The notes under the pieces are model-generated. The model searched no databases and was not told the DNA's origin. It was given only the letters and a program-made list of their open reading frames with translations. Shown here piece after piece: positions 45,946-58,400 of a DNA stretch of 64,000 bases (the stretch's first letter is position 1; every line of letters begins with the position of its first letter). Source of the stretch: Desmodesmus armatus (lineage: Eukaryota > Chlorophyta > Chlorophyceae > Sphaeropleales > Scenedesmaceae); contig VIIQ02000059.1 of the NCBI GenBank assembly GCA_007449985.2, positions 248,001 to 312,000 on the forward strand. Reading direction: 5' to 3'. The position numbers were made by a program, and so were the translations under genes.

Positions 45946-48180
45946 ATGAGCAAGCTTTTGGTCATATTGCTGGTGGCTGGTAAGTCCTCCCGAATGCAAT
46001 CATCAACAGCTTTTGAAAGCTGTTGAATGTGTCTTTGATCAATTTAAATTTGTGCTCAATTACTCCAGCAATTACTGGTTGGCTTCAGATCACAACAACA
46101 ATATGAACCTATGCAGTATGCAATCAGCTACATTTAAAGGACGGTCACATATCTGACATCTCATGTTCACCTACTGCCACCTGCAGGCCTGGCCACCGCA
46201 GCATATGCCCAAGATTTGGCCCAGAGGTCTGATGTCAAGCTTGCAACCCATGGTGAGAAGGCTACCGCAAGTCCTGCTGCACTTTCCTGCTGCACTATCC
46301 TCGTATGCCCCAACACATCAACACCGCATCATTGCTGCACGTCTGATACCAGACCCGACCCCATATTTTGTGTTCCTGCTTGACGCATGTACTGCTGCCT
46401 CTGCTGCTCTCTCTCCTCCGTGTTACCGCTGTTTCACAGAGTCTGCCAAACTGAGTGCCCCCAAGCCCAAGTCCCACAACGCTGCCCCTGGGTCCAAGCT
46501 AACCCCCAAGCAACCAACACCAAGGCCCCAGGAGGCCGCCACCCTTGCTGACAAGAACAGCCCTGCAACCGAGGCCACAAGTACCCCTGCTGTCAAGCCC
46601 TCTGATGCGTCTCGAAACCTCCTGCAGTGGGGTGGCTGGGGAGGCAGCGGCTCCCAGTCACAGGCTCAGGCTCAGGCACATGCACAGTCCGGTGGTTGGG
46701 GTGGTTGGGGCGGCAGCGGCTCACAGGGTGAGTGCTTGGATTGTTTTGGGGCGCATGGCTGACCCTACCGTCAAACTTTGTCTGGGATACATGCGCCTGG
46801 CTGAACATAGGCGCAGGCATGCAGTCCAGCCTAAGTCAGCTTGTTTGGCAGCCATTGGCTTGTTGCAACAGTTGTGTCGACATGACTCATTGGATGTCAG
46901 TGGCGCTGTAGTAGCACATGATGCCTGGAGCTGGCTAGGAACAAAGCTAGTTTGTGAGGCTGTGATCATGCCAAAGGGTTCAGCTTGCCTGGTTGTGCGT
47001 GATTTGCATAAGGGTTGAAGGTTGTGATGCCGTGCCGCCATGAATTCCCAAAACTGAGGCAGCAATCTGACATGTGTGCTTGTTTCTTCCGCCCCTGCTG
47101 TTGCCCCTGCAGCTCAAGCCCAGGCACAGTCCCAGTCCCAGTCCTTTGGAGGTAAGTGACAATCATAAATGGCTCCCTCTTCAAGCTGTTTCGGTCACCG
47201 CAGTAGTGATACTCCCAACAGCGTTGAGCCCACCACTTGCTGTAGAAGACTTGCGTCAATAGCTGCACAACAGCTCAGGCTGAGCTGGGCATGCAAGTCA
47301 GCAGCTGCACTTAAGCTTTCCTGAGACTTGCCAAGTGAGCTCACTACCATGCACATAGACATGCTGCCTTGCTCTGCGCCTGACAGTCCCTGCCCCCTGC
47401 TTCTGTGCCCTGCTGTCTTCAGGTGGCTTTGGTGGTGGCTCCCGTCCCTATGGTGGTGGTGGCTGGGGCGGCTGGGGTCGCAAATTGATGGGCGCAGACA
47501 ACGTCCAGAGCGCACAGAAGGCCCAGTGGGGTGGATACGGCGGCTACGGCGGCTACCCTGGTGGCGGCTACAGCAGCAGCAACTCCTGGGCACAGGCCAA
47601 TGCTGGTTCTGGCTCTTTTGGTGGTCCGGGGGATGGCGGCAGTCAGTCCTTTGCCAATGCAGCAGCAGGTGCTGGCAGCGGTGGCTGGGGTCGTGGTCGC
47701 AAGCTTATGGGTGTTAACGGGGCACAGAAGGTGCAGTGGGGTGCGTATGGGGGTTGGGGAGGCAACCCTAGTGGCGGCTTCAGCAACAGCAACTCTTGGG
47801 CACAGGCTAATGCTGGTTCCGGCTCTTTTGGTGGTCCCTGGGGTGGTGGCGCCAACAGCTGGGCTGGGGCTTCCGCAGGTGCTGGCAGCGGTAGTGGTTC
47901 CTGGGGCCGCAAGCTGCAGCAGTCCGTTGCAAAGTCTGACAGCACTGCTGTGAGCAACGGCGGCCAGCCTGCAGTGGCAAAGTCTGATGCTGTCGCCACC
48001 GGCACCGACGGCCAGCCAGCTGTTGCGAGCTCTACTGCTGCTGCTGGCACCTCTAGCGGTTTTGCTAGCCCCTGCAATGCTGGGGCTCTTCCCCCATGCA
48101 GTTGCTGCCTGGTTTGCCCCCTATGCCCCCCATGCAGCCCCTGTGGGGCCAGGGCAAGAAGTGAGCCAGCACTGTGCTGA
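45946..48180 (+). CDS. Secreted Gly-rich modular protein, third member of the WGRKL family, with altered C-terminus
   Basis: Exons 45946-45979, 46187-46252, 46440-46727, 47113-47151 and 47423-48180, all with phase-1 introns, give 394 aa. Signal peptide: MSKLLVILLVAGLATAAYA. Exon 3 is longer than in member 2, adding a Lys/Pro/Thr-rich segment before DASRNLLQWGGWGGSG, AQAQAHAQ and GGWGGWGGSGS. Exon 4 encodes AQAQSQSQSFG. Exon 5 repeats YGGYGGYPGG, SWAQANAGSGSFGG and three WGRKL-type sites (GWGRKLMG, GRGRKLMG, SWGRKLQQ). Near the end a run of five C (48091-48095) stands where member 2 has six. The frame therefore shifts: the Pro/Met tail becomes a Cys-rich tail ending at 48180, and the stop homologous to that of member 2 (48162-48164) is out of frame. 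A sequencing error, a recent mutation or a real alternative tail are all possible. Confidence 0.75.
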
Positions 48181-49632
48181 GCTATGGGGTGACCATGTTA
48201 CCTGGTCCGTTTGTGAGATCTTTGTCACATTACATTTTTGTCAGGCAGGTTATTATGACCCCTTAGTGAGCAACTTTTTGCCCCTGCATGCTTCCTTTCT
48301 TGCCGTATTGGCACATATAACCCCTGTGTGCTTGTGCACAACAGGGCTGCATTACCACCTTCCATTCCCCTTTGGGGGCTCACTGCTCAGTATGGTGGTC
48401 CACATTAGGGTGCTAGGAGACAACAGGTTTGAGCTGTGCGGGGCCCCGCAGGCTTGCAGCAGCATGGTTGTTTCCCTGCTGCGCACATGCATGTAGCGCA
48501 GCTGTGTGGGTTAGTACTCAGTACTTTCCCACAGTAGTGACATATCCAGAGGTGTAACATTGATTGGTTGATTGATTGGGACAATGCGACTGCAGCGGGT
48601 GTAATGCAGTGGTTCTTCAATCCCTCTGTTGCACACCATGTGCCAGTGGCTGGTGTGTGAGGGTAGGCACAGTCTTTAGCAGTAACTTTCACCTGTGATC
48701 CCTGTCCGTGAAGCTTGCGAGGCGTGATGCCCAACACTGTAGGCACAGGCTGTAACCTGCTAAAAGGAGTTCTCCATCATGGTCAGCGACCTTGAGGGTT
48801 CCATGAGTGTGACCATGGATATGAGATGCTACACACTGAGCAGCGCTTTTCAACAGGCAAAAAGAGGGCCAATTGCCTTGAGGTATCTGCAGTCCATAGT
48901 CAATCTGCATGATCCAGTGGCTCAGTCTTGTTCTTGACTGTGTAGACCTGCCTCCAAGCTTCCGTTGGTTTTGCCACCCAACATGCACACCATGCTGCCA
49001 CCAGCCATTCTTTCCTCACAAAGACACCATTCAAAGGACATTGGGACCTTGCTGGGCTGTTTGGCTCGTGAAAGATGAAGGCACGGAAATAATCCTGTTA
49101 TAACTTGACACTGCCTCTGTGGGCGGTAGTGTCAACCAGAGGGAGGACCTGCCAGCGTTTAGAGGTGCATAGGGGCTAAACATAAGATAGGAGAACCTAC
49201 ACCATATCAAATACCCTAAGCAGTCGGTCAGTTGAGCAGGCGGACCGAAGGTGGCAGCGGACTTTCAGGCCTGTATCGTGTTCAACAACATCAACCAATC
49301 ACTAACTAGCTACAGCCAAAGACGTATCCGGACGTTGCTGGCTCGCTGCGCACTCTTGATACTGGACTTCCTTCTTCTCTGCCGGGAGCAGCCGTGAATT
49401 CTACCAGTGTCTTGGGCCCCCAGGCGTGCTTTTGGGGCATGTTCAACGAGCAAGCGCAATGGCGCTTGCCTGTATCAGGTGCGCAGTCCCAGCAGCAAGG
49501 CACCTCTGCTCCCACCTGCATCTGCTGTCAGCCACACCTGCAGAGACAGGGCCTGATCTCCCACATAGGGACACACATCGGCACAACAGAGCTTTGTACA
49601 GGGTGTCAGGGCCGCGGAGCCATCTTGTGCAG
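48181..49632. other. Intergenic region before the SBP gene
   Basis: The first 900 bases are G/T-rich (likely 3' UTR of member 3), with TGTAA near 48750. The 5' exon of the SBP gene, carrying its start codon, should lie in the right part but was not resolved. Confidence 0.35.
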
Positions 49633-52469
49633 GACCTTCGTGTACTGAGGAATTCCATGTACGACGTTGCTACAGTACTCATAACCTCCCGCTGTCGCCG
49701 TACACAGACGCTACAAGCTGCCAAGAACATGGCTATGGTGCAGCTCGTGTGCAGCCCAGCAGCAGGATAGCTCCCCAAGCCTGGTGCCAGGTGTGTGCTA
49801 CGGAGTGCCACAGAGCGCGTCGTACTCTAAATAGGCATATTATCCATTGGTATTGGCTCCTTTGAGGCCTACTGTGTGCGCGAGAGCCTTGCATGCCGCA
49901 GGTCTGCTGCTGGGGTGACAACTGATCCAGAACATGTGCTGATTGCTGCAGGTTGAGGGCTGTACGGCAGACCTGTCGCTTGAGGAGAAGGTATACTGCT
50001 TGAAGAAGCGGATATGCAGCTACCACATGCGGGCAGAGGCCATCATGGTTCCTGGGGACCCCACGGGGCAGTGGTGGAGGTTCTGCTTCCAGGTAAGCTC
50101 CCCAGCAGCGGCCCCATTATGTTACCTGGTCAAGCCTCGAAATGTCACATGGCGCATCCAGCAACATGCCATCACAGCGAATCATGGAGTGGTCGCTGCT
50201 CTTTGCGGCCTGCATGCTTGCGTAACCCCCCTCACCAACCACCAAGCTAAAAGCTGCCAGATGACGCCGGGCTTCTCATGACTCATGACTCATGATGAGG
50301 CTCGAAAGAAAGTAAGCAGCCTGAATGCTGTTTCCGCCTGCATACCTCGACAAGCAGCGGCAGCTCACGCTGACAGGATTAGCTTCCCAAGCTGTGCAGT
50401 GTATCGCTCGCTGTATGGCTGCGCCAGGAAGCACGTGCTGTGCACATGACTGCAACACTGTCCCATGCTGGCTGCTGCTGCCTTGTGCTGCAGTGTGGCA
50501 AGCTGGAGCCTCTGGCACAGTTTGATGGGCCAAAAAGGTAGGCGGGGCACAGGTGGTCTGCCAAACGTATGAGTGACAGTCAAGTGTGACTGCAGTATCA
50601 CAAGCATGGAGGCAGTGGGAACAGCACCAGCATGCGCGAGGCCAGCCCCACACACCCATTGTCGTGAGGCAACCTGTGTATGTTCATCTCCCGCACCTAC
50701 ACAGCACAGCAAGCAGCGCTCAACGAGCACCAGCCTTGTCTTGGCAAGCCAGCCAGAGAGAGCAGCAGCCTCTCCAGAGACATGTGGCAGCTCTATTCCT
50801 TGCGTGCTTCCACCAGCCAACCCCTTCTGCTGCGTGCTGTGCTGTGCTGTGCAGGAGCTGCAGGGCAATGCTTCAAAGGCGCAAGCTGCCACCCCGGCGC
50901 TCCCAGTCCTGGACAGCAGGCCATGCACCCTCCTCCTCTCAAAGCACCTCAAGCATCAGCGCACCCCTGGTGCCCCCGCTGCTGCAGCAGCAGTACCCAC
51001 CGCATCAGCTTACGGCCGGACAGCAGCTACAGCAGCTGTACCAGCAGCGGCAGCACAATCAGATGCTGCTGGAGGCGCAGCGTCAGCAGCTGCTGCAGGA
51101 GGAGCAGATGCTGCTGCAACAGCAACAGCAGCAGCAGGCCAGCGCTGCATCTGCTGCGGCTGCTGCTTCTGCTGGTTCCGGCGGTGCTGCAGCCGTCACC
51201 CTCCAGCACCGGCAGCAAGTGCTGATGCAGCAGCTGGCCCAGCTACAGGCAGAGGTCACCCAGTTGAATGGGCTGAAGGGCGGGGGCAGCCCAAGCAGCA
51301 GCACCTTGACGCCTGCCATGCTTGCAGGGCTGGGTGCCTCTGCAGGGTTCACTGGCACACCGGGCTTTGGCGGCCCCAGCACAACCAGCAACAACTTCAG
51401 CACAGGAAGTCCTGCAGGAAGCCTTACAACAGAGGGCGACGCCTCAGCACAGGCCACACAGCAGGGCGCCATGCCTGGCAACTGCATGTTCATGCCAGCT
51501 GCTGCCTCAACCGCCATGACACCTACAGCAGCACCAGGGCTGTCCCCAGAGGTGATGATGATGCCAGGGCAGCAGCTGCAGGCGCAGGAGCAGGGTGTAG
51601 CGCCCACGGCCGCAGCAGCAGCAGCTGCCCTAGCAGGCAGCTGCGGCTGGCCCTACGACGGCTCTGCAGCGGCACCTGCTGCCACAGCCTCCCACGCAGC
51701 GCCAGCAGCTGCGCATGCGCGCGTGAAGCGGCACAAGAGCTTGTCGATGCTGCTCGCCCGCGGCAACAGCCCTGATGAGCACATGCAGGAGGACGATCTT
51801 CTGCCCGACATGGACGTGTGTGACGAGTTTGACCCTCTCACCATGCCCTCTAACTTGTATCAGTCAGTGGAAGATGCTCTCAGAGACGAGTTTGCGGCGG
51901 CATTTGCTCACAGTGCTGATGCCGCAGCAGGTACAGCGGCCACCACGCCAGGAGCGCAGGCGCTTCCCGCGCAGCAGCAGCTGTCCATGTGGCACCCACA
52001 GGCATTGCAGGCCCCTGTCGCAGGAGGTAGCTCAGGAGTGCTGCCTCAAGTGACTGCAGGCATGCTTGGTCCCGTGGGTAGCTCAGGAGTGCTGCCTCAC
52101 ATGACTGCAGGCATGCTTGGTCCCGGCCTGCCCTACAGCAACGGCGGCATTCCACTTGGCGGCCAAAGCAGCGGGCTACTCCAGCACACAGGCTTTGCCG
52201 CCCCTGCAGTCCCCAGCTTCAGTGCTAGCTCCATGGGCCAGCCCATGGGCGGGGTGCAGGGCGGGATGCAGGGCGGTAGTGCAGATATGCACAAGCTTCA
52301 GCTCATGCAGCTGCAGCAGATGCTGCAGACCGTGCAACAGAGTGTTCAGCAGCTGACCATGCAGATGCAGCATGGTGTGCCTGCAGCAGGTGCTGCTGGC
52401 GCAGTTGGCAGTGTGGCCACTGCTGCTAATGGGTTCCGTGGGCTGCCTGTGAGCCATCCAAGCATGTGA
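49633..52469 (+). CDS. SBP-box (SPL-type) transcription factor, 5' partial
   Basis: A plant/green-algal zinc-dependent DNA-binding factor. Exons: 49633-49790 (start of this exon uncertain), 49952-50092, 50494-50537 and 50855-52469. The SBP domain runs across them: AWCQ / VEGCTADLS...YCLKKRICSYH...WWRFCFQ / CGKLEPLAQFDGPKR / SCRAMLQRRK. Site 1 keeps Cys-x4-Cys...Cys-x2-His. Site 2 keeps Cys-x2-Cys and the final Cys, but Glu (KLE) replaces the His of the usual RFH. Two small insertions relative to SPL4/CRR1 lie between ligands. A basic tail follows (LQRRKLPPRRSQS), then poly-Q/Ala and coiled-coil-prone sequence (LLEAQRQQLLQEEQMLLQQ). Further on come KRHKSLSMLLARG, an acidic segment (EDDLLPDMDVCDEFDPL) that may activate transcription, and a duplicated 17-residue unit (SGVLPxxTAGMLGP). 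No in-frame ATG lies in the first visible exon, so an upstream exon is missing. Targets are unknown. Confidence 0.82.
52028..52129 (+). repeat. 51-bp in-frame tandem duplication in the SBP gene
   Basis: GGTAGCTCAGGAGTGCTGCC...GCATGCTTGGTCCC occurs twice in direct succession, encoding two 17-residue units (GSSGVLPQVTAGMLGPV and GSSGVLPHMTAGMLGPG). It is nearly identical at DNA level and therefore recent. Confidence 0.9.
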
Positions 52470-55400
52470 GCTTGCGCTGGGGTGTGTCCTGCAGGCACTG
52501 CATGGTGCAGGAGTTGTGCGCACTGGGCTTGTGGGGCTGTGAGGACGGGTCGGTGTTGTTGGGGCCTTTAGGAGTGTGTGACTAACAGGTCGCACGCATG
52601 GTGCTGGTGCCGTGATGGCTAGTTACTGCTGTTCAGAGGCGCTTGCCTGCGATGGGTTGGTCAAGCAGGCCGCCTGGCATGGCATGGCCTGCACCATGTG
52701 AAGACATGTGTGCTGCATGGTATCCTGCTAGAACGCAATAGTTGTGCAGGAGTGTGCTGAGCTGTGCGAGGGTTATGCGCACGCATGTGTGTTGCGCATG
52801 CATGATACGGTGCTGACAGCAGCGCAGGACGCGCTGTACCTGTACATCAGCTGCTGTTGTTGCTTCTGGCCTGAGCTGTGACGCGTGCCGAATCTTGCAG
52901 GCGCGCTCCGCATGCGTTGTGGTCTGTGTCTTGGGTGAACATCGTTGTGTGGGCAGCGGAGGCAGCTCACAGCAGAAGGTGGCTGCAGTGCTGAACACAA
53001 CTCCTGCCCTGCATGGTGCTTGGTGGTCCGGGTGTTTATACGGGATGGTGTCCAGGGGCCGCTGAGAGCATCGTGCACATAGTACAGGTTTGCTTAAATT
53101 CAACAGACTGCTTCTGTGCCAGGTGTCGGTTACTGCACTGGCAGGCAAAGGTGTGGTCAGGCTTCTCTGCTGGGCTGCTGCATGCAGTTGATTTTGGTAG
53201 TGGCTTGAATTGTGTGTGTTCAAATTTTGCAGGGTTTGTGGGTCTGCCCCCAGCCCAGCGCAAGCGTTGGGGTGTGTGTGCAGGATCAGACGTGTTTGTG
53301 CGAGGTTCCTGCATGTTGTTTGTTTTGTGTGTGTCCAACAGTGCTTCCTAGGCTGTGCTTGTTGTGTGGTGTGCTGCCGATCTGTTGGCATATATGCTGG
53401 CGTTAGTCATCACGCCCGTTTGTGTTTCCAGCACGTCCAGTTTGAGTGCTGCAGCTGAGATGCGCAGCTGAAGTGTTTGGCAAGGCACATCGCAAGGCAG
53501 CTGTGCGGCCTTCGACCATGTGGCACGGCCTGATACACATCGTGCCTGGCTGCTCGCAATCACGCTGCGTCACCGATCGGACGAGCACAATAACCATGCG
53601 TGACGCACGTCCCGGCGGGTTTGTTAATTGCACGAGGTGGCCGCATCACCAGGTAGGGCACTCCAAGCGTGAGGTGTTTGTCACACATGCTATTGGTGTT
53701 GTAGGCAGATCGTTGAGGGTCAGCCCTGCGCGCTTGCGCGTCGCGTGCAGCGATCTGCATGCTCCGCCTGCGGGGTGATTGCAGGCGTCAATTCCTTTCG
53801 CTGGGTGGTTCAGGTATCTGCAGTGTTGGTGATTTGCCTTGGCCCGCTGCGGCGTCTGTACAGGGTGACATGATCTTTGTAGACAGCAGCAACAAAACGG
53901 GGAGCACAGGTTGCCTGCATGGTTACGCTCTGTGTTGCTGTTGCAGAAGGGTTTGACGGGGCGAGCAGGGGCTGGGGTCACCTGTGCTGGTTGTGATCAG
54001 TCTGACACAGGATGGCATGGTGATGGCAGAGTGTCTTTGGTGTGCTGTGGTAGTTTGCCAAAGTCTGCTTCTTAGTGGATGGTTTTTTTTTGGGTTTACC
54101 AGGGGGACTTAGTGGATGTTGGACTGGGTTGCAAGATTTATTAGCACGGGCCTGTAGTACTGCAGCCCCGCAGTGTGCGCACATGTGTAGGGGCGGCACT
54201 GCATCCTCCTGTTATTCTTTCTGGGTGTGTGTATGCGTGGGGCTACTGTGTATGTGTGTATTGGTGTGCAAGTTCCACCGCGCCGTGCCGTACGAATCAG
54301 CTGCACTGGAGCTGTCCCAGCGTGCGTTGCCCTTGCCTGCCCTGTATGTTCTTCTCTAAGTCATTCATGGGACCCACTTTGCGTGGCGGCGCAGCCCTTG
54401 TACACGGCTTTGTTATGAGGCAGGTACCTGTCAGCTCAACAAGCATCAGGTACGATATGGATAACACCAGGTCCAGAAGCACAGTATGCCAGTCTTTGCA
54501 TGGCTGTATGCAGACGATACACCTTTGGGGCTGCAACCAAGCACAGCAAGTGGTTTTGAGGTGTGGGTGTGCTTTATACAGCGGTGGTGCTACACCGGCA
54601 GTGTCTTGCTGACAGCTTTGGACAGCTGCACGTTTGTCTGGGTATGTTGACTGCCAGTCAACAGTTGGCAACTGCCAGTTGACTCATAACAGGCGCCCTG
54701 TCAGCCTGCTCCTGCAGCTGCCTTCTCGGGGCTGCTAGCCTTGGAATGTGGTGCAATATGTGGCTGCACAGCTGCTTTGGTGTTGGCAGCGGCAGTACGT
54801 GGAGGGGCGTGTCTCTCACCACTACACCGCATAAGACTCGCCGCTAGTGGGGTCTGGCTATTCCTGGAACAACGGACGGGTGGCCGTGTCGATGGTTGTT
54901 ATTTGTTGGCTGTCTGAGGGTGCGTGCGTGTGGCTGCAAGGGGTCCTGGGCTAACAAGCCTTCTCGTGCTACTGCTTGTGCGTGCGTGCACGTCGGTTGC
55001 GCACGCTGCTGTGTGGTGCTGATGGTGCAACGTGTTTGTCCTCAGGGGTGACTGGTCGCAGAGTCAGGACACACTTGTCAGGTTATACTCTGTGGGGTCT
55101 TTTGAGCATGTGTGCCGACACATGCAGTTGACTAGATTCGGTAGCACTGACTATTGCCCTGTGGGTGCCGTCATTCAATGACTGTTGACCTACCAGTGGC
55201 CTGCTTAACTTGCAGGAATTGGTTGCGGTTTTGTCTGGCCAAGCTTGGTAGCAGTTATGCGTGGGTGGTGCCTGAGTTGAGCGTTATGCCCTTGTGTGGA
55301 AGTGATAACTCTTGCTGAGCAGCAAGCGCCTACAAGGCCTTTGTTGCCGTTGCTGCTGGGTGACAAAGTGAGTTGCCAGCGTGGGGGCACCACCACCTGG

Positions 55401-58400
55401 CAATAACGGTGTGTGAACAGCACACTCCCGTGGCCTTGCTCGTGACTCCAGCCAATTCAGGTTTGCCATTTGGTGGTCGCGCAGCTTTCCACACGTTGGC
55501 AACTGCCGACAGTGCCGACGGTTGGTGTCAAAACACAACAGCGGCCGGAAGTTCGAGTATTGGTGTTTCGTGCATCGTGCATTCGGCCCTTGTATCGGTC
55601 AACAAATGGTCTTGTGATGCAGCACCCTTGAGGGTTGCAGGCTGCAATTGGCGGGTACTACCAATTGGCGGGTACTCAAGTTGAAGTGAGGCCGTTTGGC
55701 ACCAGCATCCCATCTTATCAGTCATTGGCAGGCTGCTCGCTCCTGGCTTTCTGCAGCCCCTGAGGCGCCACAGCACATGGTAGGCCTGATGTTGAGTTAC
55801 TTTGCTTTAACCTTGCGTGTGGACGCCGCATGTTCCGACAGTGGTGTCATCCCGTGACGCTGAGCTTGTTGGCAGTGGGCTGTTGCTGCCCACTGCACTC
55901 TACTGGTGCTTGTGCGATCATCTTTGGGGTTTTGTCAGGACTTCTGGCAGAGCGATTTGCGTCTGCTGGTGTGATGTATGTAGAGGGAGTGCTGGTGCTG
56001 CTCAACGCTAATATTGTTACTTGTTTGTTGGGCAACTGGCTGTGTGTTTGTGGTCTCAAAAGCACCTGAGAAGCATGTGACAACCAGGCAAGCCTAGTTG
56101 CCCTGTGGTCCTGCTTGTGCACATGCTGCACTCTCTGTTCCTGCAACAGAGTGCCGCAGGCCTGCATACACCGGGGACGCGGCGTCTGTTGCCTCTTCCA
56201 ACCGATGCTAGTGGTCGTCCTCCTGTATGCCAGCAGCCAGTGCCTTCGGTGGGTTGCATGGTAGAGCACTTTTAGTACTGCAAGCAGCAATGGTGGTTGC
56301 TGGTGTCAACAGCAGCAGGCCACAGCTGATGCAAGTACTCAGCAGTGGCCTGCCTGCCTGTCTGCCGCCGGCTGTTATCGGGCCACAGGAGACTGTCCTG
56401 TACTTTGCAAGGGTTTATCAGCCCACAGTCTTGCTGCGGTTTGGTAAGGGCCTAAGGGTGCTCCAAGCTCAGGCTTGTTGAACCCAGAGCCTGTTGTTGA
56501 TAAGTACCGCTAGTTACTTACTGGGTAACTTATTATCCTGCTGGTGCTCCGCACCACTATTGGTTGAGTATATATATGCTTCCCACAGCCTGTTGTTACT
56601 TGGACTGATGCTGCTGGTGCTGGGCACCACTGCTAAGTTTATGCACCTTCCGTCGCGGGTCAAGCTAGGGTGTCTGCTGGGCAGGGACTGCGCTGTGTGT
56701 ATGGACATGCTTGCTGCATGGGATCTCAGCAGATTGGTGAGGGAAGCGCACGGGTGCCTTTCATGCAGCGCGTTGCTACGTGCTGTGTCTGGTGTGCGGG
56801 CTGGCATGTTCCTGGCCGTTCAATAGCCTTTGCTGCCTTGCATGGTGCGCTTTGTCGATACGGGCGTGAGAGTTGCAGGCTGGACCCTACAGTAACGCAT
56901 GGCTACATTTGTGCGCGCTATGCATGCGGATGTCCCGGAGTGTTGCGCAGGGATCCGCTTGTTGTGGAGTGCTGTGCGCAACTCCGCTTGCACCCCTTGC
57001 CGTCTATTGTACATACCAGCCTCACTGATAGGGCAGTGCTAGAGCAACTCCCGCCTCCTGACAACTGTAATGCCACTGTCAAGTGGTAGTGTGTGCTGTG
57101 CTCCTGTTTGTCCCGCCAAGGATGAAGGGGGCAGCAGGCAATTATCTGCTACGCTTTGGATTCCTCAACGCGTCAAGGAGTGTGCTTGTTCCATGGCCGG
57201 CAGTGTGCTGAGATGATCAGGGTGCCTGAAGTGAGGCGTGGGATCCAACTCAGTGTTGCTGAACTGTCGACAGTGTGTAAGACACTTGGAAGAAGGACAG
57301 ACGTTACAAGGCCGAAGAGGGCCATACATCACATGTGTGTGTGGCCAGCTGTGACCCCAACACATGTGTGGGGCTGATGTGGCAAATGAGCCACGTGGCT
57401 GCTGACTGCACACCTTGTGTGAAATGCGGGCTGCACCTGTTGGTGCGCCATGATTTCTGACACGTACCCAGCCAGGTGCGCTCAGCACTGCTGGCTGGTT
57501 CATTCATTCACACAAGGTTGACTGCACACCTTGTTTGAAAGTTTGCTGCCCCTGTTGGTGCGCCTTGAATGCTGCCCGGCCCCTCTGGATACCTCTCTCA
57601 AGCTACTTTCTTGACACTCCGCGTCGGTGATCGTGGATCACATTTCCTGCACAGTTGGCACATGTACCTGCACAGTATGCTAAGCTGGGCTGCTCTGCTG
57701 CACAGTCACTAGACAGTTGCTGTGGGGTTGCAGTCTTGCAAGTGGTGATCAGGTGCCTGGCAGTGTCCGACCCTCTGAGCCACAACCCTCTGCTTGTGCA
57801 GACATGACCTGGGCTGCGACAGTCAGCAGCCACCCTTGAACAGTAATGGTTGTGTGACGCTGTGGCGCGTGGCTATTGTGTGCTTGGGTCATTTACGTCT
57901 TATTACTGCCTGAGGCCTGTTCTACTTTGTGTATGCGTGTCTGCGGTGCGTATGTATGGTGTGTGCTTGGGTCATGTACAGCGTATTGCTCCCCTGATGG
58001 TCTGTCCAGCTTTGACCATGCTCCGGCTTTTGTATGGTACAGTCATTTGAGGCACATGGCATGCCCTTCTCATGTCTGTTCTTCTGTGTTTCTATGTTGG
58101 CAGGTTCAGAGTGTCCTTCAAGGGTGACCTTACATGCCACTGACACCACCACTGCACAGCGGCAGACTCTCTGCAGTCAATTGGTGTGATGGCACACTGC
58201 AAGCTGCATTTGCTGGGGGCTGCAACTTGAAATCTATCTATTTCCCTTTTCATGTCTCTCGCTTTTCCTTACACTTCGTCTCTGGGGGTATTAGGGTGGG
58301 TCTCTTCTTCTTTGTGTGTTTGATTATGCCTTATGCTGAGGTGCCAGTGATGGGCCTTCGAGCAGGGCTATAGCCACAGCAGTACCAGCACAGGTGCAAG

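Noticed and set aside
50573..51775. Overlapping 400-codon frame inside the SBP gene
   Set aside because: It is an alternative frame of the CAG-rich SBP exon. The other frame continues the SBP domain and has the conserved junctions.
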